Source of the DNA: a virus
Strand: one strand, 5' to 3'
DNA length: 23,324 nt
IMG/VR virus record: IMGVR_UViG_3300024999_000410
Coordinates: 1 to 23,324 of that record
Under the pieces are notes generated by a model that saw only the letters and a list, made by a program, of their open reading frames with translations, had not been told where the DNA came from and ran no database searches. Shown one piece after another: positions 8,225 through 15,489 of this stretch. The position numbers were made by a program, and so were the translations under genes. Each line of letters begins with the position of its first letter. The first letter of the stretch is position 1.

Positions 8225-8458
8225 ATGACATCATCAATCGCGTTCGCTTTTTTATGTCTTATCATTGGGTCGTGCTATGTGGCGGCGGTATCTTTTCTCA
8301 CTGTTCCGCCGGAAAATAAAGACATCGTGAATATCATCATAGGCTTTATCAACGGCACGATGCTCGGGACTAGCATCACCTATGTGATCGGGACAAGTTC
8401 ATCATCGGCCAAAAAGGATGAGGTAAAAAAGGAACAGGAAGATGACCATAAAAATTGA
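8225..8458 (+). CDS. Holin-like small membrane protein
   Basis: This 77-aa protein has ATG 8225 with GGAGAT upstream. Two transmembrane segments are visible: residues about 4-27 (IAFAFLCLIIGSCYVAAVSF) and about 35-58 (VNIIIGFINGTMLGTSITYVIG), separated by a PPENKD turn. A charged, Lys/Glu-rich tail follows. Size, two membrane helices and the GFxNGTxLG segment fit small phage holins or holin-like proteins that permeabilise the inner membrane at lysis. No endolysin or spanin gene is adjacent, so the lysis role is inferred. It ends the co-directional cassette and overlaps the next short ORF by 17 bases. Confidence 0.6.
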   Translation: MTSSIAFAFLCLIIGSCYVAAVSFLTVPPENKDIVNIIIGFINGTMLGTSITYVIGTSSSSAKKDEVKKEQEDDHKN

Positions 8459-8540
8459 AGCCGAATCTTGCCAGCACTGCATGAATTGCCGTGTTGCCCT
8501 GGCGGACGATACCTTGCCCGTTTCCGATAATATATTTTAA
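8442..8540 (+). CDS. 32-aa Cys-containing ORF at the right edge of the cassette
   Basis: This short ORF begins at ATG 8442 inside the holin-like gene, with GGAACAGGA upstream, and ends at TAA 8538-8540. The peptide includes CQHCMNC, a CxxCxxC cluster, followed by an Ala/Asp-rich stretch. The last codons switch from GC-rich to AT-rich at about 8526, so this may be the 5' remnant of a longer gene cut off at the cassette boundary. It could also be a genuine small metal-binding peptide. I cannot tell which. Confidence 0.4.
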   Translation: MTIKIEAESCQHCMNCRVALADDTLPVSDNIF

Positions 8541-8562
8541 TAATTTAATTAGAGGATAATAA

Positions 8563-9339
8563 TTGTTAATATTACCAATAGGTGATTGTCATATAGATGA
8601 ACTTGATGATTTAAGTAGGTTTAAATTGTTAAGCAAATTTATTGTTGATAAAAAACCAGACGTTATTATTTTTATGGGTGATTTTTTGACAATGAGTTGT
8701 TTATCATTTTTTGATAAAGATAAACGTCAAAGAATGGAAGGTAGGAGATATAAAAAAGAAATAGATAAAGGGAACGCAGCATTAGATGTTATATTTTATG
8801 ACCTTTTAGAATTACAAGAAAAACAAAGATTACAAAAATTAAAAATATATAGGCCAAATATTTATTATTTAATTGGCAATCATGAAAACAGAATTGTTAG
8901 ATATTTAGAATATGATCCAACCTTTGAAGGACTAGTAAGTATAGAAAAAGATCTGAAATTAAAAGAAAGGAATATAAAGTCTATTCCTTATAGAGAATAT
9001 TTAAGTTTAAATAAAATAAATTTTACGCACATTCCTTTTAATAAAACGAAAGAAGTTTGTGGAGTAAATATTACAAGAAAAGTTAGCCAACTAATGTTTA
9101 CAAGTTGCGTATTTGCTCATGTCCACAGTATGGAGTATGAAAGTTTTAAAAGGCATGGGCAAGATGATTTACAACAAATATTAAGCGTAGGTTGTTTTTT
9201 TGAGAAACATGAAGATTATGTACATGGTAGAATTACAGAATATTGGAAGGGTTTGGTTTTACTCGATTCATTTAAAGAAGGAAGGTTTGATATCCAAACC
9301 TATTCATTAGAAAAATTAAAAAAGGAATATCATGATTAA
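8563..9339 (+). CDS. Calcineurin-like metallophosphoesterase
   Basis: This 258-aa protein uses TTG 8563 as its start (AGAGGA upstream; no in-frame ATG precedes the first motif). Metallophosphoesterase motifs appear in order: GDCHID (Asp8, His10), MGDF (Asp40), LIGNHEN (Asn106, His107), and a FAHVHS motif near residue 187 in place of the usual GHxH. The enzyme binds two metals and hydrolyses phosphomonoesters or diesters. Phage relatives may act in nucleic acid metabolism or end repair, but the substrate is unknown here. Composition is AT-rich like the phage backbone. The stop overlaps the next gene by 8 bases, so they form one unit. Confidence 0.85.
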   Translation: MLILPIGDCHIDELDDLSRFKLLSKFIVDKKPDVIIFMGDFLTMSCLSFFDKDKRQRMEGRRYKKEIDKGNAALDVIFYDLLELQEKQRLQKLKIYRPNIYYLIGNHENRIVRYLEYDPTFEGLVSIEKDLKLKERNIKSIPYREYLSLNKINFTHIPFNKTKEVCGVNITRKVSQLMFTSCVFAHVHSMEYESFKRHGQDDLQQILSVGCFFEKHEDYVHGRITEYWKGLVLLDSFKEGRFDIQTYSLEKLKKEYHD

Positions 9340-9541
9340 TCTTGTTCGTGCAGTACAAAACAATAAAAATCAGCTAATCCCAGAGAATTATGAATTTTGC
9401 CCAAGATATAATCATGATAGTGTAAAATTGAAATGTATAGCAAATAAAGAATGTAAATGTATGGGGATTGACGATAGTTCTGTAATAAAAAAAATTGGCG
9501 ATAATAAATTTCTTATCCAATGTAATTATTGGTGTGATTGA
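9332..9541 (+). CDS. Cys-rich small protein, unknown
   Basis: This 69-aa protein begins at ATG 9332, overlapping the phosphoesterase stop. AAAAAAGGA upstream can serve as the ribosome binding site. It contains six Cys in the order C-x18-C, ANKECKCMG, and a C-terminal QCNYWCD, suggesting one or two metal sites. It is not recognised. Because it is coupled to the phosphoesterase, it may be a partner protein, but this is only positional inference. Confidence 0.55.
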   Translation: MINLVRAVQNNKNQLIPENYEFCPRYNHDSVKLKCIANKECKCMGIDDSSVIKKIGDNKFLIQCNYWCD

Positions 9542-10210
9542 ATGATTAAAGTTTGTGAGTACTGTAAAGGAGAATTTCAAACTAATTCAAAAAGGAAGAA
9601 ATATTGTTGTACGGTTTGTAAAAATAAATATTCGATAAATAAAAATAGTATTTGTAAAATATGTGAATAAAATGAATCGGCATATAAAACATTGTTTTGT
9701 GAGAATTGCAAAAAAGAGTATAAGGTTTTTGGGGTTAAAGAGTGGAAAATTTGGGCAAATAGAAAGGAAAGAAGATATTGTAGCATAAAATGTTCTAATG
9801 AGGCCAGAATTGGTAAATATGTAGGAGAGGAGAGTGTTAATTGGAAAGGCGGCTTAACTTTTCTCCAAAATTTGATAAGGAAGTCGTCAGAATATTTAGA
9901 TATTAGGAAGAAATGTTTTAGTAGAGATAAAAATACTTCTATTTTATCAAAAAGAAAAGGTAAATTGCATCATCACCATATAAAATCATATTCTACTATT
10001 ATTAAAGAAAATTGCATAACAAAAGAAAATTGGAGATTGTTCAAACACATTTTGTTCGATATTAATAATGTTGTGACGTTAATTGAGAAAGAACATATTC
10101 ATTTTCATAATTTATACGGGAAGGTCACAACACCAGAACAATTTGAAGAATTTAAAAATAATTATTCAGGAGGACAAAATGGATTTAATAACTCAGCAAT
10201 TTTCTCTTAA
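9542..10210 (+). pseudogene. HNH endonuclease with N-terminal zinc ribbons, interrupted by in-frame TAA
   Basis: Reading frame 9542-10210 is open except for TAA at 9668-9670. The first 42 codons (CEYCKGEF, then KKYCCTVCKNKY, then CKIC) are a typical zinc-ribbon start of phage HNH proteins. After the stop the same frame continues with FCENCKKEYKVF and RYCSIKCSNEAR, then WKGG and an HNH core (LHHHHIKSY, a NVVTL strand, HIHFHNLYG). The downstream part could only start at TTG 9692, which has no ribosome binding site. I read this as one homing endonuclease gene inactivated by a nonsense mutation. Its last 32 bases overlap the protease start. Alternatives are readthrough, two separate proteins, or a sequencing error. 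Confidence 0.7.
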
Positions 10211-12770
10211 TGATTGCAGTGAATTTACTAAAAAAATTGCAAAACAAATTTCTAAGCAATTTGATATAGATTTAGAAAAAACTTCATATATTAGAAAAGG
10301 GCTTGTTCCTAGTGATATAAAATTTGAGGATAATGAAACATCATCTATTGATTATATTACGACTAAATCAGTTGATAGAGATGGTGATATTGTTTTGCCA
10401 CAAGGCGCGATTTTAGAGCATTATACCAAACATCCAATTGTTTTGTATTGCCATAAATATAAGCTTGAGGATGGTGAATTACCCCTTGGTAGAAGTATGT
10501 GGATTAAATCAGATGATAATGGGTTAGTTTCAAAAACCCAATATTACACAGAAGATTCTGATTGTATGGGGGCAAAGGTGTGGAGATATAGGAAAGCTGG
10601 TTTCCCTATGGCTAAAAGCATTGGTTTTATTCCCATTTCATATATTGATGTTAGTGATGTTAATGACAAAATATTAAAAAATATGAAGTTGAATGAAGAT
10701 GATATAAAAGGAGCAGAGCGTATTTTTACTCAATGGGTTATGACAGAATATAGCGATGTCCCTGTTCCAAGCAATCCAGATGCTTTGCAGATTGCTATAT
10801 CAAAAGGCTTTGGGACAAAAGAAGATATCAAAAAAATGGGTAATTGGTATGTTGATATAGAGTTTATTGAAAATAAAGAAGTTGATGAATTGGATAAAGA
10901 AGTAAATCTTACTGATGATGAATTGAAAGAATTGACATCTATTGCTTTTCTTGAAATTAAAAATTTTTATAATAGTGATGGTAGTTTAAAATATAAAAAT
11001 TTCTCTGATATTCCAGTTGATTTTTCTGCTGTTGTAGAAAAATATGAAAACGATGAAAATGGCCATATTTCTAAATTGTTTTTTAAAGACAAAGGTCAGG
11101 CATTAGAAAAATTGTCAAAAGAATTGGATTTACTTGGTGTTAATGAAGTAGATAATAATGAATCTTTAATTGAGAAAGATCAAGAATTAGAGGGTATTAA
11201 AGAGTCAGAACTAGACATAATTATTGAAAAAGAATTAGACGATTTTAATAAAGAGAAACAAGAAGAAGAGATTAAAAATGAAACGGATGTAATAGACGAA
11301 AGAATTAAATTTTTCAATTCTTTAAAAGTAAAAAATATTGATGCTGAAAAAATAAAAAAAGAATATGTCAATGATTTTGATATTACTCAAGTAAGAACAG
11401 AACCGGCAGGATTTGAATATAAAATTTTTACTAAATATTTGGGATGTAAAATCAAAGATATCTTCACTACAGATTTTTTTATTCCAAATGCGATGAAAGG
11501 CAATTTTTTGTCTGCGTTCAAAAATGTTCTGTCTAAGCATGAATTACTTGATCAAAGAAATTTTTATGGTAATGGATCTGAAATACCGTTACAACATTCT
11601 GTTGTAAAATTGAATTCGAAATTAGAAGAAGAATTTTTAGTAACTGGAACTCAATTTTATAAATCAAATGATGGTGATAGGTTTGTTTTTCAAATTTATA
11701 AAAATTGGGGTGGTTTAAGTATTGATATTTTTACTTCTAATAAAAATATTGAATTAAATAAATCGTTTGTCAGAGATGCTATAAAATGGGTTGATGAGAA
11801 TAATTATCTTAAAGGTGAAAAATTTTCTATTGGTGGAGAATTTCTTGAGGTTAAGGAAATAGGATGGGATGATGTCATTTTCCCAAATGATGAAGCAAAG
11901 GATAAAATTAAGAAGAATATTGAAAAATTATCTACAAAGTCTCCTAGTCGTGGAATGATGTTTATTGGTTCCCCAGGTACGGGCAAAACATTAACTGGGA
12001 AGATTTTGATGAATAAAGCAGATACGACTTTTATCTGGGCTTCATCTAAAGATTTTGGCTGGGGAGCTGCTAGTGCTTTAGGCATTGGCTTTGAAATGGC
12101 TAGAACTCTTGCGCCTAGTGTTTTCTTTTTAGAAGATATTGATACATGGCTTAGTGGCTATACTGTTGATTTGTTAAAAACTGAAATGGATGGGATAAGG
12201 GAAAATAAAGGTGTTCTAACTATTTTAACTTCAAATTTCCCAGAAGATATTCCAGACGCATTGATTGATAGGCCTGGTAGGTTTCATCATATTATAAATT
12301 TTTCACTTCCAGATGAAGATAACAGAATAAAACTATTAAAGTTTTTTATAAAAGATGCCGATAAGGATATTATAACTGAGTTTGCTAAATTAACAGATGG
12401 ATATTCTGGCGCTCATTTAAAAGAATTAGTAGAATTTGCTAAAATGATTGCTGAAGATGATGGAATTAGTATTGAAGAAGCTCTAATTCAGTCTTTAGAA
12501 CAAATGAAAGAGCAAAGATGCTTAATTCAAGATTTAAAGAACGTAGATAAGAAAAAAGATATTGGCAATAATATAGAGACAAAAAGCATTGATTTTATAG
12601 AAATAGAAATCCCGGTTAAAAAATCAGAAGTCGAATTTGACTTTGATGCTATTCAAATAAAAGATATATTTGTTGATAAAGTTAAAAAGACATTTGATGA
12701 GATCGATCTTTCTGATTTAGTGGAAGATAGAATTAAAAAAGCTAAGGGTATAATTGAATTTGAGGATTAA
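10179..12770 (+). CDS. Prohead protease / AAA+ ATPase fusion with terminase-small-like middle
   Basis: I choose ATG 10179 (CAGGAGGA at 10167-10174); an upstream in-frame ATG at 10083 lies in the HNH gene. The product is 863 aa, about four times a usual prohead protease. Residues about 40-220 match HK97-family S78 proteases: VDRDGDIVLPQG, His92 (CHKY) and Ser147 (AKSIGF) fit the catalytic pair. Residues about 243-322 resemble the C-terminal part of terminase small subunits. An acidic coiled linker follows. Residues about 400-800 are a classical AAA+ ATPase: Walker A GSPGTGKT (597-604), Walker B FFLEDID (649-655), and an arginine-finger RPGRF (698-702). The tail is acidic. It should cut capsid and scaffold; the ATPase may unfold or feed substrates. 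The MCP gene follows directly. Confidence 0.85.
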   Translation: MDLITQQFSLNDCSEFTKKIAKQISKQFDIDLEKTSYIRKGLVPSDIKFEDNETSSIDYITTKSVDRDGDIVLPQGAILEHYTKHPIVLYCHKYKLEDGELPLGRSMWIKSDDNGLVSKTQYYTEDSDCMGAKVWRYRKAGFPMAKSIGFIPISYIDVSDVNDKILKNMKLNEDDIKGAERIFTQWVMTEYSDVPVPSNPDALQIAISKGFGTKEDIKKMGNWYVDIEFIENKEVDELDKEVNLTDDELKELTSIAFLEIKNFYNSDGSLKYKNFSDIPVDFSAVVEKYENDENGHISKLFFKDKGQALEKLSKELDLLGVNEVDNNESLIEKDQELEGIKESELDIIIEKELDDFNKEKQEEEIKNETDVIDERIKFFNSLKVKNIDAEKIKKEYVNDFDITQVRTEPAGFEYKIFTKYLGCKIKDIFTTDFFIPNAMKGNFLSAFKNVLSKHELLDQRNFYGNGSEIPLQHSVVKLNSKLEEEFLVTGTQFYKSNDGDRFVFQIYKNWGGLSIDIFTSNKNIELNKSFVRDAIKWVDENNYLKGEKFSIGGEFLEVKEIGWDDVIFPNDEAKDKIKKNIEKLSTKSPSRGMMFIGSPGTGKTLTGKILMNKADTTFIWASSKDFGWGAASALGIGFEMARTLAPSVFFLEDIDTWLSGYTVDLLKTEMDGIRENKGVLTILTSNFPEDIPDALIDRPGRFHHIINFSLPDEDNRIKLLKFFIKDADKDIITEFAKLTDGYSGAHLKELVEFAKMIAEDDGISIEEALIQSLEQMKEQRCLIQDLKNVDKKKDIGNNIETKSIDFIEIEIPVKKSEVEFDFDAIQIKDIFVDKVKKTFDEIDLSDLVEDRIKKAKGIIEFED

Positions 12771-12843
12771 ATTGCTAGAGATATCATACAAGAGATATTA
12801 GGCGATTATTAAACATAAAATAAAATTTGGAGGATAAAATAAA

Positions 12844-14124
12844 ATGGCTGAAGAAACTAAAAGTAAGATGACTATTGATGAACTTAATGAAGTTATCAGC
12901 AAGGGTGCTGCTTCCGTAGTTGAAGGCGCTGTTCTTAAGTTTAAAGAATCGCTTGCTCTTGAAATTGATGCAAAAATTAAAGCCGCAGTAGAGCCGATTG
13001 AAAAACGTATTGTGGTTGGTCAGAGTGAAGCAGAAAAAGATAAGAAGGCTGGGTTTAAAACACTTGCCCACTTTGCAACTGATGTTGCTAAAGCTGCTCA
13101 GTCTGGATATCGTAAACTCTCTCCAGAACTTTCTAAATGGGAAGATAATTGTGCAACCATTAAAGCTGCTGGTTCTCCTTCTCAGAATGTTGGTGACGGC
13201 GAAGCCGGTGGTTATCTGGTTCCTGAAGAATTTCGGCAAAACCTTCTTGTTGCGGCTAAAGAACAGAATGAGTTGATGGGTCGGTGTACTCAAATTCCTA
13301 TGCAGTCAAATTCTGTAAAAATTCCTTATGTCAATGGTTTCGATAAATCTGGGAACTTGGTATATGGTAACGTTGCTTGGCAATGGACTGAAGAGGAAGG
13401 GTCTCTTACTGAAAAGAATATCAAGTTTGGTTATATTAATCTAAATCTTCATAAAGTAACAGCTCTTGCCTATGCTAGTGATGAAATTCTTCGCTTTTCT
13501 CCTATGAGTATGGAGAATATATTGCGTGAAGGGTTTACTGATGGTTTTAATTATGAAATGAACAGGGTTATCCTTAAAGGTACTGGCGCTGGCCAGCCAC
13601 AGGGGTTACTCTCTGCCCCTTGTCTTGTCTCTATCACTGCTGAGACTGGTCAACCAGCTACGACCATTGTTTGGGAAAATGTTATTAAAATGTATGCGCG
13701 TTGCATTAATCCATCTAATGCTGTTTGGATTGCCAACCCCAATACTCTTCCTCAGCTTGCAAGCATGTCTCTAACTGTAGGCACCGCTGGTGTCCCTGTA
13801 TTTATGCCAGCGGGTGGGGCTAGTGGGAAACCGTATAATACGTTGTTTGGGCTCCCTGTTGTTTTTAGCCACCATGCAAAAGCTTTAGGCACTGCTGGCG
13901 ATTTGATTCTTGCTGACATGAAACAGTATCTACTCGGTATGCTTAGTGGTGATGGTGGTATTGGTTTTGACACTTCTATGCACCTAAAATTCGACGTTGA
14001 TCAGATGGCATATCGGTGGCGCTTTTACGTTGCTGGTCAAAGCTGGATGCCGCAGGCATTGGTGCCTCCAGAGGCCAGTTCTGACACAATTTCTCCGTTT
14101 ATTGTAATTACTTCAAGAAGTTAA
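12844..14124 (+). CDS. Major capsid protein, HK97 fold
   Basis: This 426-aa protein starts at ATG 12844, with GGAGG 8 to 12 bases upstream. Residues 1 to about 105 are charged, helical and Lys/Glu/Ala-rich, as expected of the delta (scaffolding) domain removed by the prohead protease. The mature domain opens with GDGEAGGYLVPEEF (117-130), a hallmark of phage HK97-type capsids, and shows GTGAGQPQGLLSAP later. Cleavage probably falls between residues 100 and 118; this is inferred from the family. Codon use is richer in G+C than the neighbours, in keeping with very high expression. It ends in TAA, 7 bases before structured element copy 2. The 73 bases upstream are AT-rich with no other gene seen. 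Confidence 0.96.
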   Translation: MAEETKSKMTIDELNEVISKGAASVVEGAVLKFKESLALEIDAKIKAAVEPIEKRIVVGQSEAEKDKKAGFKTLAHFATDVAKAAQSGYRKLSPELSKWEDNCATIKAAGSPSQNVGDGEAGGYLVPEEFRQNLLVAAKEQNELMGRCTQIPMQSNSVKIPYVNGFDKSGNLVYGNVAWQWTEEEGSLTEKNIKFGYINLNLHKVTALAYASDEILRFSPMSMENILREGFTDGFNYEMNRVILKGTGAGQPQGLLSAPCLVSITAETGQPATTIVWENVIKMYARCINPSNAVWIANPNTLPQLASMSLTVGTAGVPVFMPAGGASGKPYNTLFGLPVVFSHHAKALGTAGDLILADMKQYLLGMLSGDGGIGFDTSMHLKFDVDQMAYRWRFYVAGQSWMPQALVPPEASSDTISPFIVITSRS

Positions 14125-14131
14125 TAATATT

Positions 14132-14201
14132 AGTGTGGATAGGCTTTGGTTTTAAACTAAAGTTGATAAGCTAAGAAATCTCCCGTCTTAGCTTCCACAT
14201 T
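14132..14201 (+). ncRNA. Structured three-way-junction RNA element, copy 2 (putative)
   Basis: The outer stem pairs AGTGTGGA (14132-14139) with TCCACATT (14194-14201), including one G-U pair. Junction TA (14140-14141) leads to a long second hairpin starting GG (14142-14164, core CTTTGGTT/AACTAAAG). GATA follows. The third hairpin is AGCTAAG/CTTAGCT (14169-14175 with 14187-14193), loop AAATCTCCCGT. Junction bases TA and GG, the GA-rich linker and an AATC-containing third loop match copies 1 and 3, while stems differ. It follows the capsid gene stop by 7 bases and is followed by TTTATTAAT. Terminator, processing or protein-binding roles are possible. Confidence 0.6.
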
Positions 14202-14255
14202 TTATTAATATCGTAGGGGGTATAATTTTATAATATAAATATGGAGGTATAAATT

Positions 14256-14741
14256 ATGGGTGGAAGACTTTTTCAGAATGTTCATGTTGTAAACGCCATG
14301 CCTAGTGCTAGTCAAGCAGCTTATGAGGATTTGTTTAATGGTAGTCCTAATACGGATATTGTTAATCTTGGCAAATACGAACAGTGTCTTTGGGTAATTC
14401 AAAAAGCGGCTGGTTCTACTGGTGTTGCACGTATCAGTGTTGAAAGTTGTGATGATGTTACGCCTTCAACTGCGACAACTGTAGCATTTAATTATTGGAC
14501 TTGTACTAGTGGTGATACTTGGTCTGATATGCAGACAGCTACTGCGTATGGGTTCACAACTACTGCTGGTAGCGACCAAATTTATGCGATTGAGATCGAT
14601 AGTTCTAGACTTTCTGGTACTGATAAATATGCAAGGCTCGCCACTGATGAAACTACTGATGACCCAGTAGATGGGACAATTGTATGTATTCTTGGTGGTG
14701 GTAAGATTATCCAAGAAGTAAAACCAACAGCCATTGTTTAA
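14256..14741 (+). CDS. Putative capsid decoration or minor virion protein
   Basis: This 161-aa protein starts at ATG 14256 with GGAGG at 14243-14247. It has no signal peptide. The sequence alternates small polar and hydrophobic residues (YEQCLWVIQKAAG, ARISVESCDDVTP, FNYWTCTSGDTWSD, IYAIEIDSSRL), consistent with an all-beta protein. Similar beta-rich proteins encoded just after the capsid gene are often decoration or stabilising proteins on the outer shell. Phage context and a strong ribosome binding site suggest high expression. No specific family is recognised, so the role is inferred from position. Confidence 0.55.
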   Translation: MGGRLFQNVHVVNAMPSASQAAYEDLFNGSPNTDIVNLGKYEQCLWVIQKAAGSTGVARISVESCDDVTPSTATTVAFNYWTCTSGDTWSDMQTATAYGFTTTAGSDQIYAIEIDSSRLSGTDKYARLATDETTDDPVDGTIVCILGGGKIIQEVKPTAIV

Positions 14742-14754
14742 TTTATTGATTTAA

Positions 14755-14786
14755 ACAAAGCTTGAGATATTTCACTCAAGCTTTGT
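14755..14786 (+). terminator. Strong 12-bp hairpin, possible terminator or mRNA-stabilising stem
   Basis: A perfect 12-bp inverted repeat (ACAAAGCTTGAG at 14755-14766 with its complement at 14775-14786) encloses the 8-base loop ATATTTCA. It lies between a stop (14741) and a start (14805). It is followed only by CTTT, so it is a weak intrinsic terminator at best and could instead protect upstream mRNA ends. It lacks the junction architecture of the three-way elements. Confidence 0.6.
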
Positions 14787-14804
14787 CTTTAAAGCAGGGA
14801 GAAA

Positions 14805-15026
14805 ATGAATAAATTAGAATATGTAAAAGTAGAATTCATTGGGGAGTGGATGGGGAATAAAGCCCCAATGAAAATGACTATATTAAAACAGAAAGCATTG
14901 GATTTGGAAAGTAAAGGTATCGTTGTTATTCTCGATTCTAAAATAGAGAATAAGTCGTTAGACTTTCCGATAAAAGATAAGATGGTAAAAGACCCAAAAG
15001 TTAAGAAAGGCAAGAATAAGAAGTAG
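14805..15026 (+). CDS. Small basic phage protein, unknown
   Basis: This 73-aa protein starts at ATG 14805 with CAGGGAGA upstream (14795-14802). It has an N-terminal beta/alpha-like segment (YVKVEFIGEW, then ALDLESKGIVVILDSK) and a very basic tail KVKKGKNKK. No family is recognised. It lies among virion-type genes after the capsid gene, so a small structural or nucleic-acid-contacting role is possible. Between its stop and the next gene are 51 bases with a short GCGG/CCGC hairpin. Confidence 0.6.
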   Translation: MNKLEYVKVEFIGEWMGNKAPMKMTILKQKALDLESKGIVVILDSKIENKSLDFPIKDKMVKDPKVKKGKNKK

Positions 15027-15077
15027 AATGCGGAACCACCGCTGATAAACATTTGTATGGATTAGGAGGATATAATT

Positions 15078-15395
15078 ATGCCCGTTACTTTAGTTAAATC
15101 AGAATGGTCAAGTGGAAGCCTAATTTTTAAGAAAGTAGGTACTGGTGCAACAACTGGTATTGTTTTAGGGGAAGACGCTACTGGTTTGGATTTTAAATGT
15201 TATGGCGATACTACTGGCAAATACATGCTTTGGGATCAGTCCGCTGATAAACTGATCGTGGTGGGTTCAGCCGATATGGGGACAAGTTTAAATGTAGCAG
15301 CCTATACAGTCGGTTCAACTGCTGGTGCTGATTTTGCCAGTGGTGCCGTAACAAATCTCCATGTAATCAAAGGATTAGTGGTTTACGCAAGTTAG
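15078..15395 (+). CDS. Putative virion decoration protein, beta-rich
   Basis: This 105-aa protein starts at ATG 15078 behind AGGAGG. The central phrase, GEDATGLDFKCYGDTTGKYMLWDQSADKL, has a pattern I associate with small phage structural proteins carrying repeated GD-x-kYMLWD-x-SADkL strands. The rest is Gly/Thr/Ala-rich and beta-like. It is probably a surface or fibre-associated virion component, made in high amounts judging by the ribosome binding site. Structured element copy 3 follows 9 bases after its stop. The exact role is not known. Confidence 0.55.
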   Translation: MPVTLVKSEWSSGSLIFKKVGTGATTGIVLGEDATGLDFKCYGDTTGKYMLWDQSADKLIVVGSADMGTSLNVAAYTVGSTAGADFASGAVTNLHVIKGLVVYAS

Positions 15396-15403
15396 AATAT
15401 AGT

Positions 15404-15464
15404 TATATTGAGGGATAGGGAGCGCACCCGACAAGAGATTTAATCCACCTCTTCTCTCAATATA
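15404..15464 (+). ncRNA. Structured three-way-junction RNA element, copy 3 (putative)
   Basis: The outer stem is 11 bp (TATATTGAGGG, 15404-15414, with 15454-15464; one G-U pair). Junction ATA or TA leads to GGG-AGCGCA-CCC (15418-15429), then GAC(A), then AAGAG/CTCTT (15433-15437 with 15449-15453) with an 11-base loop ATTTAATCCAC carrying AATCC. The same order of parts occurs in copies 1 and 2 with unrelated stem sequences. No T run follows, arguing against a plain intrinsic terminator. It lies between a virion gene and an HNH-AP2 endonuclease gene. Confidence 0.6.
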
Positions 15465-15489
15465 TTATGGATTGTATAGGAGGAATACT

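Larger units (their letters stand above)
2525..8532. other. GC-rich cassette of secreted-protein genes inserted between portal and protease
   Basis: Base composition changes sharply near 2530 and returns near 8530. Counting by hand, bases 2581-2640 are 33/60 G+C, against 17/60 for bases 1141-1200 in the portal gene. The right half (about 5840-8215) is intermediate. All genes are on the + strand and tightly packed, and four have signal peptides. A 7-base direct repeat GATAATA lies at 2525-2531 and 8526-8532, close to both composition switches, but it is short and may be chance. No transposase or integrase is present. I infer horizontally acquired cargo; a host-side polysaccharide or cell-surface function is likely. 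Confidence 0.6.

Noticed and set aside
2525-8532. GATAATA direct repeat as a true insertion target duplication
   Set aside because: Seven AT-rich bases can recur by chance, and no transposase or integrase is present; kept only as a note.
9668-9670. Reassigned TAA codon (alternative genetic code)
   Set aside because: TAA ends several genes with tight TAATG overlaps in this window, so it is used as a normal stop.
9672-9788. Short ORF from ATG 9672 after the TAA in the HNH gene
   Set aside because: It is out of frame with the zinc-ribbon codons and encodes nothing recognisable.
12784-13293. 169-codon minus-strand ORF antisense to the major capsid gene
   Set aside because: It lies wholly opposite the capsid gene, has no ribosome binding site or known motif, and its residues mirror the capsid codons.
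14221-14226. TATAAT before the decoration-like gene as a promoter -10 box
   Set aside because: No matching -35 at usual spacing, and such hexamers are frequent in AT-rich DNA.
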